From Lumbricus terrestris (lineage: Eukaryota > Annelida > Clitellata > Crassiclitellata > Lumbricidae): a DNA stretch of 64,000 bases. The notes beneath the pieces are model-generated. The model was not told the DNA's origin and ran no database searches. It was given only the letters and a program-made list of their open reading frames with translations. Location: NCBI GenBank assembly GCA_949752735.1, contig OX457037.1, positions 12,782,784 through 12,846,783 of the forward strand, given 5' to 3'. The position numbers and the translations under genes are program-made. The first letter of the stretch is position 1; every line of letters begins with the position of its first letter. Of this stretch, positions 1 to 36,600 are shown in pieces.

Positions 1-1527
1 CATTTCGACGCAGCAGTTTCGCATGCAAACATTGTTTTTTTTCGAAACAACTCTGATCACAAAACTGTTCAGGACTATGGAAAGTCTGCGTCCTCTCTGC
101 GAGATTACGACGCCATAAAAATAGTCCTAATCTTCTTCTCTTCTCCATGAGGCGCATGACGATGATGAAGTCTGTACTCGACTCCTCCAATTCTTTCTTT
201 CTCTGATGGTATCTACGGCTGTTCTCATGTCCATATCAATTTAAAAGACTTGCATTAGTGCCTAAGCCAAGAAATTCCGCTCGCAAGACCTAGGGATCAG
301 AAGTTCTAGATATTTCCAAAACCCTTATTGAAAGTGAAATCGCAAAGTTCGATTAGCGGTTTAGGTTGCTTATGACTATGATAAGTGCCAATAAGCTGAA
401 AATCATCTTCAAAACCAAAACTTTTAAGCCTACATGTACAATGATTCATTAGACCTGTAGGCCTATCTATCTAATGTCCTTGACTTCACATAATATACTG
501 GTTCACATTATAGGCTAGTAGCATACATTAATCATTTTAACCTCTGATTGGACCAACTAATTACTAATTGTAACAATAATTGTTCAACTAAATTATTCGT
601 TGATTTGTACAAAATAACAAATTTGAGACTTCAGAAGTAATTAGCATTGAAGATCAATTTTCTGGCTCCTGCTTCGCTTCCCATAATCAATCAAGTGCTA
701 GCAACCACCTAAAACGACAACATATATCAGATTCAATGAGTAAGAGTATCAGCGTTGATGTCCTCATCCGTGGTCGTAGGTAGACCTACACCACTAGTCT
801 AAACTAATAGCATGCATCTTTTGTGAAGTACCAACTAATGCGGTGATGACGGACAATTGCTGATTTTATTCAGACAACGAATGCGACAACGACGATGATG
901 ATCACGATAGAAATGATGATGACGATTCTAATCATAAAAAATGCTAGACATGATTAGATGATCAGGGATTTGCAAATGTTGTGATGCAAAAACGAGAAAA
1001 GCTTGGACGTATAGGATACCCGAGAGACTCATTGCAAACCGTCTGGTATAATTGATTTAGCACAACGACAAAGAATGAGAAATAATTATTCGGATGAGAC
1101 AACGAAGAGAAACAGATGACTGGAAAGAAAAAGGAAGAAAAGAGGAAGAAGAGGAAGGAGATTAAGGAGGTGACCAGGAGGAGGAAGAAAAGAGAAAATG
1201 ATATGATAAAGAAGAGGAAACTGAAGAGGAGGAGAAGAAGGAGGAGTCGAGGAGGAAGCGGAGGAAGAGGAAGTGGAGGAGGAGAATAAGAAACACAACG
1301 AAAAGAAGGAGTAGTCGGAAACGGACGAGTGAAGAAGAAAAGGAACGAGGAGAAGGAGGAGGAATAGGAAAGAAGAGGAAGAAAGAGAGGAAAACGGTAG
1401 AAAAGAAATAGGCAGGAGGAGAGTCGAAGGGAGGTACACGAGGGGTGAAGAGCTGAACTAAAGGTCCTCGCATTTCATTCGCACTGTATCATTTCTCATT
1501 TTAACATATTATCTTCGTTGGTTCAAA
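1..1527. other. Gene-free flank downstream of gene A
   Basis: No exon could be supported here. The stretch is AT-rich and holds short GATGAT-type runs near 890-930 and a purine-only tract (see 1088-1450). It follows the stop codon of gene A (minus strand, stop at 1528-1530), so the gene A 3' UTR should lie in it. No clear poly(A) signal was placed. Confidence 0.5.
1088..1450. repeat. Degenerate purine-rich (GGAAGA)n tract
   Basis: The plus strand is almost only A and G in irregular GAGGAAGAAG units. ORFs across it are low-complexity and not credible as genes. It lies just past the gene A stop codon, and gene B also carries a GA-rich array near its 3' end (46060-47215). Confidence 0.7.
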
Positions 1528-25605
<24,078 letters not shown>

Positions 25606-25799
25606 CTCAGCAGCCTAACTGAAGACTTAGTCTATAACTGATTAAGTTGACAGCCGAATTTATTAGTTTTCTTGTTTCACTGTCTTTTCAGTTCAAGTCT
25701 TTAGTTATCGTTCAGTAGCATTTCAATTATGTTTTTTCCGAATTTTTTCTCGAGAAGTGGATTTCTTCTAAAGAGAGCACACAGGCCTTAAGTACACGA

Positions 25800-25965
25800 T
25801 CTAGTTACAGACGATTCGTAATCGTAATTGTAATCTCAAGACTTCTACAGAGCCCACGAAAGCGAAGTCGCGGGAACCAGCTTATTCACAGGCGCTTAAT
25901 CAAAACAAAATCGATAGCCAGAGGGTCAAGATCCGCAGAGTCAGGCAGGCAGACGATTTTTGCTT
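25800..25965 (-). repeat. SINE-like repeat, inverted copy of 2648-2800
   Basis: The stretch CGCGGGAACCAGCTTATTCA and CAAAACAAAATCGATAGCC are the reverse complement of the copy at 2648-2800. It lies just upstream of the gene A start codon, within 0.2-0.4 kb, and may overlap its promoter. Confidence 0.78.
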
Positions 25966-26222
25966 TACAACCGAATTCACCAGCTAGAACATTCTCCTTT
26001 GTATTCCTTTAATTTGATAAATATGCCATTCCATCCAACAAGTTTAAGGAAATAAACCGCTGTTTAACAAATACGGCGCAATTTATAAGCGAAGAGCAAT
26101 GAATATGAATTCCAATCACTTCCTGGTTTCTAATGCTAGTCAACAAAGTTGGTGGTCAAATTTCATTATCATATTAAAGGTGGTTCATGTTACCTCTCGC
26201 CTATAATCAGCTGCATATGCAT

Positions 26223-26452
26223 CAGTGGCGGCGCTAGGGGGGCTAGGGAGGGCAAACCTTCCTATAAAAGTATAAGCCCCCCTAAAAAAGGGCATCCGGT
26301 TTTCTTTACATAGAAATATTTCCACGATTTTCGACCGGATGACTAAAAGAAAGGTCGTCAGAAATTTCGTCGGATGAAAATGGGAAAATTCCCACGCGGG
26401 GTTCAGCCCCCCACCATCCCCCCAAAAAACTGAAATCCTGGCGCCGCCACTG
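26223..26452. mobile_element. hAT-like MITE, reconstructed TSD ATATGCAT
   Basis: The ends CAGTGGCGGCGCTAGG and CCTGGCGCCGCCACTG match the element at 9113-9396 in opposite orientation. The left flank is ATATGCAT. The right copy of this duplication was itself split after its first AT by the next element, and reads AT(A)...TATGCAT around it. Confidence 0.85.
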
Positions 26453-26455
26453 ATA

Positions 26456-27501
26456 GGGTGAGTGATGGGTAAGTGGGACACTTAAGAGAATGACGTGCAG
26501 TCGAGGAGTCGATATATTAAAACAGACCAAACTAAATGCATACACAGACAGTTTAGACTTGTCTGATTCCAGGAGCTGCTAAAGTGGGACAAAATAGTTA
26601 TTAAAGTGGTCCAAAACTTGATGTTGCTTAGGAAGGCACGACAATCTATATTTTCTTCGGAAAACGATAAAGTGGTCCACTATTGCTACTAAAGTGGTCC
26701 AACACTTATAGGCTCTATGAGCATCAAAACTTAAGGGCCTATAGGCCTAATTAACAAACAAAAAAGATAGTCAATGATAACGTAAGGCTAGAAGGTAAGT
26801 TATTGCGCACAGAGAGCACACAAAAAATCATCTAAAATTCCATTTATCAGCAGATCGCTGTCCCACATTGACACAGTGTCGCTAAAGTGGGACACCTATA
26901 CACCAGCAGACTTTGTAAATGCATGCTGACATTTTATCAAGCACTCTTCCCATCTAAAACAATCAACGTAATCGTAATCCAGGATTTATACAGGCTTGTA
27001 TTCAACAGACCTATCAACACGTATGCTTAGTACAGCTGCAATAGGCTGTCCCACTTTAGCAGTAGATCGCTGTCCGACTTTTACAACACAGCTGTCGCTA
27101 AAGTGGGACACCTATACACCAGCAGGGTTTGTAAATGCATGTTGACATCTGGTGATTAAAACCGTTGCTGGTATTTCATTTCGTCAGTATATTTCAACAT
27201 AAATTGCATTCAATAGAATTATTTAGCGTTAGTGTCGACAAGGGCCTTAGCAAGTTAATGTTATCAAAATTATGAATACCGCAAATTCACTAACTTTCGA
27301 AAATCGAATGTTACACGCACTACCACAGGCCATTAAACACTTCCAATAAAACACGTGTACGCACATATTAATGACGTCGGGTATATTGCCATGGATTATG
27401 TATTTTTAGATTTTGGATGTATTGGACATAATAAGCATGTAAGCCTCACTAGCTTAGCTGTCCCACTATAGTGGCCTGTCCCACTTACCCATCACCCACC
27501 C
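26456..27501. mobile_element. TA-flanked non-autonomous element, 1046 bp
   Basis: Inverted ends GGGTGAGTGATGGGTAAGTG and GGGTGGGTGATGGGTAAGTG (25 bp, one mismatch) are bordered by TA at 26454-26455 and 27502-27503. Inside, the block GCTAAAGTGGGACACCTATA is repeated near 26882 and 27101, and AAGTGGTCC recurs. No transposase is encoded. Confidence 0.88.
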
Positions 27502-27623
27502 TATGCATAGGCATTAGAGAACTCTAGTTTAATTTTATGCCCAGCAGAGAAGTTCCAATCACATCCTGGTTTCTAATGCAGGACAACAGAGTTGGTGGTC
27601 GAATTTCATTATCATATTAAAGG

Positions 27624-29394
27624 CAGGACTGTGTCTGGTAAATGTTGAGGTGAGTATATACACGCTGACCGGGAGAAAAACCGACTTTTTCGGGCAACAA
27701 ATTTCTGACGACTGTCATCCGCCCAAAAAAATTCCCCATTTTCCCGTCCGAAAATTCTGACGACTTGTTTTAGTCATTCGCTCCGGATTTCGTTGAAAAT
27801 TCCACACGCGTATACCCGCACGCTCTTTATGAGGTGAGCATAGGCTACGCTGTAGGCCTATATATCATATCATATCCCGGACGAGCCCCCAGTTTTGTAA
27901 CGGGAACGATATGACCACACTGCGGCTCAATAGTTTGGTGCAGGGCTTTTTTAACGTGCAGTTCTACACAAAATGTGCAGTTCTAAATGGATTCGTGCAG
28001 TTGTAGAAGCACTTCTGTCACGTTCCGTGCAGTTAAAAATAGTAAAAAATAGGTCATTTTCTCAGATTGGGAGTAATTTACCATGAAGGACGAGAAAGGA
28101 GAGAAGAGGATGTGCAGTTCTAAAATTTCCTTAAAAACAGCCCTGGTTTGGTGGTATTATCTTCCAGATTTCAGAGCAGAAATCAAGTTACTCATTTGCA
28201 TACTATATTTCTATTGGTTGCAATGTAGGTTATTGCCCTATAATTATGTCATCGTATCAACAAGTCAAGTGTTTAATATAAAAATAATATTAGCATATGA
28301 ATATTAATATATGTCAACATATACAGCACACAAAACCTTTCTCTAAGGGTTTGGGATAATGTCAGATTTAACACAATCCTCTGTTAAATAGCCTTACTTA
28401 AACCAGTACTGATTAAATTGGTTTTAAGGGATATAACTTTAATATCTACCCTCCCGCGTTGAATTCTTTAGTTCTTGTAGTTGCTCACCACCGGCCAGCT
28501 TTCATCGTAGTCGCACCAACGGCTGATCTCCCGACTGTAGGCTTTATTTCTTCGTTGCTATGTAGGCCTATTGTCGTACCGGTACTTTTCTTCTCAAATA
28601 TCGAATATCTTTGCTGTCGCTGTCAACGATTTGAACAGTTCCTGTTCCGTATCGAATCCACCAACTATTGCGACCTTCGTTTACAGTTCGACGTTACGTT
28701 TGCAGTTTATTTGTCACTTCGCAATGTCACGAGAAGTAACCTTGAAGATCTATGATATACGCTGTAAACTGCAGCGCATACACGCTTATTACCGGTAAGT
28801 AAAGCGTTCTACCGATCGTTCGTTACACTCTTCGACCTTCAGTATTGTCCACACTTTAGGACCTTAAACGTTCGTTACTCCGTCTTTCAATCGTCCCGAA
28901 TGTCACGGAAACCACACGATAATATCCGACAACAATTACCAACAACTCGCGACCGTTCCAGCATCGGCCATTCCGTACATCTCTCTAGCCTCTCTAGATC
29001 TTCCACGCCCATGCGCAGCAGCCGATCCTTTAATTCGCTTCCCATTGGCTGACGCCGTTGCTGCACTCCGCAATGTTTGCCCCTGTTTAATATATATTTT
29101 GCCTCTAAGTACTGGTTATAGCACTGGTTAATTAATTAAACAGAGCAATGTGAAAGTTCTCAATCAAATTATTAACCAATCATTAACTAGGGCCTCTCCC
29201 TAACTTAACATGTGTAATTAACATTCAACAACATGCACAGCAGGGTAAGAACGTATGGGTGGGATCAAGGATATCGCTACACGCGTCTACCTTGGTTTTC
29301 CGCGGTGAGTATACGATGCCGTTTTTCCCGGAGGCAAGTATACGCCGTATACCCGCGTATACCCTTGATTACAGGTTACCAGGTTGCAGCCCTG
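27624..29394. mobile_element. hAT-like non-autonomous element, 1.77 kb
   Basis: The ends are CAGGACTGTG and GCAGCCCTG (inverted CAGGGCTGC). ATTAAAGG and TTTAAAGG flank it (one change in 8). Unit one of the surrounding duplication shows the empty site. It contains a smaller MITE (27941-28145), two family motifs near 27707 and 27757, and GTATACGCGTATAC-type repeats at both ends. ORFs near 28459-28798 show no known domain. Confidence 0.82.
27941..28145. mobile_element. hAT-like MITE (205 bp), perfect TSD GTTTGGTG
   Basis: The ends CAGGGCTTTTTTAA and TTAAAAACAGCCCTG are inverted, with GTTTGGTG at 27933-27940 and 28146-28153. The inside has several GTGCAGTTCTA copies. It is about the same length and sequence as 30310-30515, inverted. 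Confidence 0.95.
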
Positions 29395-30309
29395 TTTAAA
29401 GGTGGTTCATGTTACCTCTCGCCCATAATCAGCTGTATATGCATAGGCATTAGAGAACTCTAGTTTAATTTTATGCCCAGCAGAGAAGTGACAGGCTATC
29501 ACTCTCTAGAGTGACCTTCACTATATAAGACAAGCGTCAGCTGATGATCTGGATAAATATAAGGTGGTTTCACCCTTATGCCTCTGCCTGTGCCAGTCCC
29601 AAGCCTGGATAAACGAGGATGGTGAAAATAGTCATCTTTGATATGGCAGCGTCGTTAAACATATAACAAGCAAAAAAGCCTCTCTGCTTTTCAAATACTT
29701 TTCAAATTCTTTCGGGTCTGTCAGCACTAATATTGCCCAGACTGCAAACAGAACTTCTAAGAGTTGCGTAGGCTGCTAAAAACGAAAGTCACATGCTACA
29801 TAATTATAATATACGTTTATTTACTACCGCGTTAATTTATTATGTTATTGTTTAAGACATAAAGACATTAAACTTAAAATTAAATAAATAGGTCCTTGCA
29901 GGCCTAGGCCTATTGATTTTCGGTTCGTTTAATGTATGATCGCATTATGGGCCCATGGGGACCCTGTCAGCAGAACTTCGGGTTAACTTATTGTTATTCT
30001 AGATTGTATAATATTACGTCCTTTTAGCCTATAATATATTTTTACCCTGTATAGTCTATCAGTAAGCCTAACTTATAATTCTGCTATATCAAAGTAGAGC
30101 TACGTTCACGTATGGCATCCTGTTGGGATTAACGATAGTCTTAACCCTTACAGGAAGAACTGTATTGGTTGCCATCTCTTTTAGCAGACACTCGTCGTTT
30201 AAGGGCTGTACGTTATGAAGACGAAGATAAAACGACGCCACGGAGGATAGTAGTAGAGTGAGGATGTTGGTTGTGGAATATGGAAGTGATGGTTATGATC
30301 ATAATGCCG
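28146..30309. other. Upstream region without genes
   Basis: The first part is the rest of the 1.77-kb element, then the remainder of the duplication unit (29395-29490), a SINE-like copy and AT-rich DNA. No exon with splice sites and homology was recognised. Confidence 0.45.
29578..29664 (-). repeat. SINE-like repeat, copy 4
   Basis: CCAGTCCCAAGCCTGGATAA and TTTGATATGGCAGCGTCGTT are the reverse complement of copy 1. Confidence 0.72.
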
Positions 30310-30515
30310 CAGGGCTGTTTTAAAGGCATTTTTAGAACTGCACATCCTCTTCTCTCCTTTCTCATCCTCCATGGTAAATTACTCCCAATCTGAGGATAAT
30401 GACCTATTTTTTTACTAGTTTTAACTGCACGGAACGTGACGGAAGTGCTTCTAGAACTGCACGAATCCATTTAGAACTGCACATTTTGTGTAGAACTGCA
30501 CGTTAAAAAGTCCTG
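30310..30515. mobile_element. hAT-like MITE (206 bp), perfect TSD TAATGCCG
   Basis: The element begins CAGGGCTGTTTTAA and ends TTAAAAAGTCCTG, with TAATGCCG on both sides (30302-30309, 30516-30523). It is the inverted sister of 27941-28145. Confidence 0.95.
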
Positions 30516-33500
30516 TAATGCCGGTGGTGTCCCGTGACAAAGTCTTCGCTAAAGGTCTCCCCTGGAGACTCAATTTCGAAGTACCGGTATTCTTCCCGAG
30601 GGTTGTGCTTAAGAATAGCGTCGCCCCATCCGGAGACTATAGGCCTACATCAGGTCCTGCCAATGGCGGTTCTAACATGCACTGGTCGTGGTAGAGGTAA
30701 ATTGACGTACTGTCTGTTTTACTCTTGTTCTGACTTATGGCCTACTAAAGATTCTTTGACATTTTTAATATCTTCCTAACATTTTCATTTTTTTGAGCGG
30801 CTGAATAACATCCACTACCCTGACTCGACTCGAAATTGTATTACCCGTCACCCGCTGAAATAAAGTCTCCCGAGGAGATTTAATTTCAGAGCAAGGAAAG
30901 CATCAATCACATCGTCGAAGATTATATCCTCATATTTTATGTCCAAGCAGGCTACACCGTGGTTTGCGTTGCTAAATTGTTCAACATGAAAATGCGTTCC
31001 AATATTATTGACTATTAGGCTCATCAGAAAACTTTGTTCCAATTCAACGAGATACATCATTTCAGCCAATGGAGAATCTGTTTCTGCTATTGCGACAACA
31101 ATAGCGTCAAAAGATAGGCTACGCTTGACCTATAAATAATATTTCAAGTCCCCGAGTTTGACTCATCGGCCTAATGGCTATAGACAAATAATTATTTTAT
31201 CCTTTACCGGTACTTTAATTGCACAAAATAAATTACAACAACAATCCAAGACTTCGGAAGTAATTGACAATCCGGATCTGGTCGCTTGCTCCAGCTTAAA
31301 TTTCCATAATCAATCAATAATATTCTAAGCAGCCATCTAAGATGAAATCAAATACAGCGGCCAATGGCATACGAAAGGCTAAGAAATACCCATAAGTTCG
31401 CGGATGACCTATGCATTCATTAGTCATGCAAAACTAGTTTACGCAGGGGAGCCTTCTTTAAACACATAATTATTGCAAGTTATTGTAACTGCAATAGCAC
31501 TCGCTGTCAATGTAGGAAATAATTTTGCATTGATGATGGAGTTTAGAGTAAGAATTACTTAGCCTCGTTTAGGAGAAGTTTTAGATCTAACGTGAGAAAG
31601 CGCAATTTGCTGACAATGCTGCTGATTTTATAATGATGTCACCGAGAGTTCGAGACTATTACCATCACGAAATCGTTTTGTAAACCAAGTTTTGTCCTAT
31701 CGCGTCTCAATGACTATTACACGAAAGAGTAAACAAAATAGAATTAACAAAAGTGTGGGTTAAGTCCTACGAAAAACTATATTTATACAAATAGTATATT
31801 TATAAAATTAATATGCTTTTATTCAGTTGCTAATTTCTAAAATATTATATTTAGAAAAGCATAAATCATAAACTGTGTTTAATTAACTACCCAGCCGCCT
31901 GACACCTAAAAGTTGCTGGACCACTGGGCAAATGCTGGTAGTGGTTGAGGTGGTGGTGGGGTGGATGGTGGTGGTAGACTGGTGGTGGTGGTTGGAGTGG
32001 TGGTGGTGGTGGTGGGGGTGGTGGGGTAGTGATGGGTTGAGGTGGTGCGGGGTAGAGGCGGAAAGCTTGAATTGACAGGGAAATGTCGGATATCCCAGAG
32101 CTGTGATGGCGGGGTAGTGGGGGCGGGGTCGGATGAAGTGGGTGGGTGCGGGTTGCGGATGGAGTGTAGATTATGACCGGACCGGCAGGGGTGTGGGCTG
32201 GTGTAGGGAGAGGTGCGGTAGGCCTGTGGTGGGATGAAAGTGGTGCTGGGTAGGGGAGAAAAACTTTTAAAAATCTACCGGGCAGCGCCGAATACCACAG
32301 AGAGTGGGGCGGGGTGGGAACGAAGCGGAGTGGGGTGGAGTGGCTAGATGGAGCGAAGGGAGGGTTGGGCGAGAGGGGAGGTGTGTGGGTGCGGGAGAGG
32401 CTGGGTGAGACAGAAGTGGGAGCGGGGAGCAGGGTGGAAAATGGGTGGGTGGGAGGGGGCGAAAACAACAAATTTCCCGGGCAACGCTGGGTAAGTACAT
32501 GTTTATAAACCGTTAAAGCTCTTGCTGCGGCGATCAACAAGGCATGACGCAACTTTTGACAACCCTAATCCGCACTTGCATTCAATAATAGGCCTGTCGG
32601 AATAGTCGGATATCAGTGACTACAGCATAGCGTTTGCTCTGAATCTATTTATAGCCATAGGCTGAAGTGGACAGATGGACTTTGAAATCAATAATTATTT
32701 GTAAAAAAGCAGTAGGCTAGGCCTATGCAAGCACGACAGAATCGATCGCTGCATTATGCAATTTCAGAGTCGTTCAGCAGTTTCATACGCACAACTTAAA
32801 TTTATCCGTGGCCCATAACTAGGCCGATATAAAGTACATTTATAGGCCTACATTGCCTATATCGATCGGCGCTATGTATAGGTCTATACTGCGTCACGAC
32901 AATCATCGTCAAAACGTGACGGCAGCGCTAGATAAACTTTATAAACCGCTGTAAGCTCTTACTGCGGCCATCAGCAATGCATGACGTAAATGTCCACAAA
33001 GCTAATCTACAATTGCATTCAATAACAGGCCTATATCGGACATCAGTGATTGCGGCATAGCGTCTGTTCTAAGTTTATTTATAGATATAGAGTAGGCCTA
33101 GGCCTACTGAAGGGCCTATCAGTGTACAGAAGGACTTTGGCGTCACTGAAGTGATATTCAGGAATTCGAAACCACATAGTCTATGGGGTTTACACAATGC
33201 GTTGATTTTCGTTGATTTTGGAGCAACTTTGGCTTAGTCTATGCGTTTTCCAGCTGCATTGGATTCCTCTGTGACGTGAAATACTTTCATTGTTGAGCTC
33301 TCTTAGGCTACAGACGATACATTGCAGATACGCTTTTTGCAAGTGCACTTCTTGCTGTGACCCTGTGTCAATGGGACAGCTACTGACGCCATAATAAATG
33401 ATTGTAACTGTGGCAAGGATTGTCCTAGCAATTTTTATCTGTTTGGCGCTATAGAAATTGCAAGATTGCGACCACGGACTTGGTCATCCCGCTCGTACAG

Positions 33501-33631
33501 ACTGTGGCAGACAAGGACCAAATCAGAATGGGCTCATGATCTAAGAACGCAGATTAGCGTAGACTAAAGTGTCCGATACTGTCTTCAACGCAAACTTCTT
33601 CTATATAGTTGACCAGCCTCATTCGTCACAG
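30516..33631. other. Gene-free stretch upstream of gene C
   Basis: ORFs here (30534-30779, 30848-31069, 31887-32552) have no recognised domain or splice context. The promoter of gene C should lie near its right end. A repeated pair of about 100 bp, TTTATAAACCG...TTGC/TACTGCGGC, occurs near 32500 and 32938. Confidence 0.45.
31910..32470. repeat. G-rich (GGTGGT/GGGTGG) low-complexity region
   Basis: The plus strand is made of GGTGGTGG runs (31925-32040), then GGGGTGGG-type sequence. CCGGGCAGCGCCGAAT and CCCGGGCAACGCTGGGT lie about 200 bp apart at 32278 and 32477. The proline-rich minus-strand ORF follows from the base bias. Confidence 0.75.
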
Positions 33632-36600
33632 ATGGCTTCGTTTATGGGCTTATTCCGTCGATGGCTAGAGCCATCGGATGACGACGACAACAATAACAAC
33701 AACAGCAACCATCAGCGACAACCAACGACAACCAAAGACAACCAGCAGCAACCGATCTCTAACGACGGTAAGTTACTTAAACGACTTGAAACGATAATGT
33801 TAAAGATTTGCTGTTTTGCAATTCTTGTTCTGAAGCAGTGGCGGATCCAGAACTTTTCGAAGGGGGGGCCAAAATTTTCGGTCTTGTTGGTGGAACAGGG
33901 CAAACATTTTGTGTGATTTTCGTCGCCGAGAAAACTGATGACTTTTTTTAGTCATCCGTCCAAATTTTCCGGAAAAAGACCCCAACTCATCCACCAAAAA
34001 AGGTTATGACTTTTTTTAGTCGTCGGTCTTGTGTCATAGTCCGGAGTACACTAAATCAAATGGGGAGGCCACGTCCCGTGCGATTTCTTTAGTGGAGGGG
34101 CCTGGTATCCTGTTTTCTCTCCCGTTGCATTATATTCATGGCTTCTTGAAACCAAATGGGGGGTCACGTCCCATGCAATTTTTTTGGGCGGCCATGGCCA
34201 TTTTGGCCCCCCCCTGGATCCGCCCCGGTTCTGAAGTATAGATCTATGCCGTGCACAACGTCGCTTACTATGCTAGACGCAAACTTTAATGTAATCAAAG
34301 GTAAGCTTAAGTCTTATAATCACAAACATAAGCGTTGTAATTAGACTATAATGTAGGCCTAATTGCGCTTTTGATGAAGAAGTAGCAAAATACGCCTATC
34401 ATAAGTTAATTTATCATAAGTTAATAATAATAATCATGATTTATTACCATGATTTGTTATCTACCGCCAGATAGATAACATGTTCAATATGATGGCTAAA
34501 TGAATATCACTATACTAAAGATCTCGTACTTTTCCAGGGTTGCTTAAACTACGTGCTATTTGTCGACTACTCAACTCTCAACACTCTTCCATCTACTTGC
34601 CCTCCACCCTCTTCCAATTACTTGTCGTCCACCCTCTTCCATCTATACGTGACGATACGTCTTCTTCACACCTTCTGTTTACATCTGGTCTTCCAGTCGT
34701 GCTCTATTCCACCAAATCCACCTTTGTCTAGGGATGATCTGCAACAATCTGTCAGCTCATGTTCTTGATGGCCTCATTAATTTTGATCCAAGGTACAAAT
34801 TGTTTAAGAAGCCGAGAGGAACATTGGGACAGAAATTCTTTAGTGCTAGAGTTGTAGACATGTGGAACGGCTTGGATGACAGCACTGTGTCGGGGGACAC
34901 GGTCTCAGCATTCAAAAGGAAGCTAGGAAAATTGGGCTACTAGGTGTTCCAGGTTAATTTTCAGTGGTTCTAACACAGACCCAGTGTCTTCTGAACCACT
35001 TAAAACCCATGTTATGTTATGTTATGTTATGTTAATTGAGAGATAATCACATAGGCCTACACCTGTATTAGGTACCAGTGGTGCAACAGCTGTATGCTCA
35101 CTAGATGTGTAAATCCCTGTCCACGTCTGCACATTTGTAGGACCGAAAAGAAGAATCGAAGACGTGTCAATTTTTCAACTAGAAACTGAACGAGACAAGG
35201 TATTTGAAAGTGCGATCGAGAAACTGCAAGCGGAATTGAAGAGCTCGAAGCGTGAAATGATTGCTCTGCAGAGCCAACATGTTGCTGCTTTAGCCACGAA
35301 AGAGTCCGAACACGAGACACTGTCGAAAGAATTGAGGACACAGATTGACACTCTGAACAGCAGCTGGATGGCTGAAAGAAGGAAATTCGAGCGACTGGAG
35401 AAGACATCCGAGGATGAAAAGACGAGACAACAGCAACAGCTACAGAAGCAACGAAAGAGCAACGCCAGACAACTTAAAGAACTTCAGGACACGATCGTTA
35501 AACAGGAGATAATTGTGACGAATGAACGAGCAACGAAACTGAAGCTACGCAATGAATACCAAAGAACCTTAGACGCTAAGGAAGCCGAAGGTCATCGACT
35601 CAGTCAACAACTGATCGAAGTCAGCAGAAGACTTAAAGACGAGGTCAAGGTCTGTGTGGCTGAGAAGAAGCGAAGGGAACTGGTAGAGACGGTAATGGAA
35701 TCTCTGACGGAGAGAATGACAGAAGTGGACGAACAATATGAGGACAAACTGAAACAACTGGACGAACAATACAAGGACACAGTGAGACAATTGAACGTCG
35801 TCAGTGAATCTCTGGAAAAGCAGACGAAGGAACTGGAGGATGAGCGAATGGGATTCCATTCGATGGAAAAGCATTACAAGGAGACGTTGGCTCAAAAAGA
35901 ATCCGACTACGGGAAACTGGAACGATGTTTGGCGACTATGACAAGCACGATGCAATGTCGGAAGAGGGAACTGAACAGTGAACGAGGGAAGATTGAAACA
36001 CTCGAACAGGAAATCAAGGAGAGCAAAGAACGAGTATTGCAAGTAGCAAGCCAACATCATCAACAGCTGAACATACTGAAAGAAAAAGTTGACCAACTGA
36101 CAAAGGAAGTGGGAAACGAGAGGCGGAAGACGATCGAGGTGGAGAAGCAACGCGATGAGGCGTTGAATTCAAATGAACTCAACATACAGAAGTTTAACAG
36201 AGACTTAGCTCAGCTTAAAAATCGTTTCGAAAGTGGATCAATAGCTCTGGAAGCGGAGAAAAAGATAAGGCGTGCGCTCCAAATTCAACTCCGAGAACAG
36301 AAAGAAATTGAATGTCAAAAAGACAGAGCTTTGGAAATGGAAAAGAAAGCAAGGGAGTCATTTCAAATCCAACTCCAAGAACAGAAAGAAATTGAATGTC
36401 AAAGAGACAGAAATTTGGAAACGGAAAAGACAACAAGGCAAGCGCTTCAAATTCAGCTCCAAGAACAAAAAGAAGTTGAAAGTAAAAAAGACAGAGCTTT
36501 GGAAATGGAAAAGAATGCACGGGAGGCACTTCAGATCCAACTCCAAGAACAAAAGGAAATTGAATGTCAAAAGAACAGAGCTCTGGAAATGGAAAAGAAT

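Larger units (their letters stand above)
26108..27560. repeat. First unit of a tandem duplication, split by MITEs
   Basis: About 200 bp (TTCCAATCACTTCCTGGTTT ... TCATTATCATATTAAAGG ... TTACCTCTCGCC ... CAGCAGAGAAG) occur twice. In this unit the two halves are separated by the insertions at 26223-26452 and 26456-27501. The second unit runs 27551-27623 plus 29395-29490 and is split by another element. Confidence 0.85.

Noticed and set aside
1086..1473. Serine/leucine/phenylalanine-rich minus-strand ORFs
   Set aside because: They come from the purine-rich tract past the gene A stop codon.
28459..28798. Two overlapping ORFs of 98 and 75 codons
   Set aside because: They lie inside a non-autonomous element, overlap in different frames and show no domain or splice context.
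31887..32552. 221-codon proline-rich ORF
   Set aside because: It is explained by the G-rich low-complexity strand; no signal, domain or splice site supports it.
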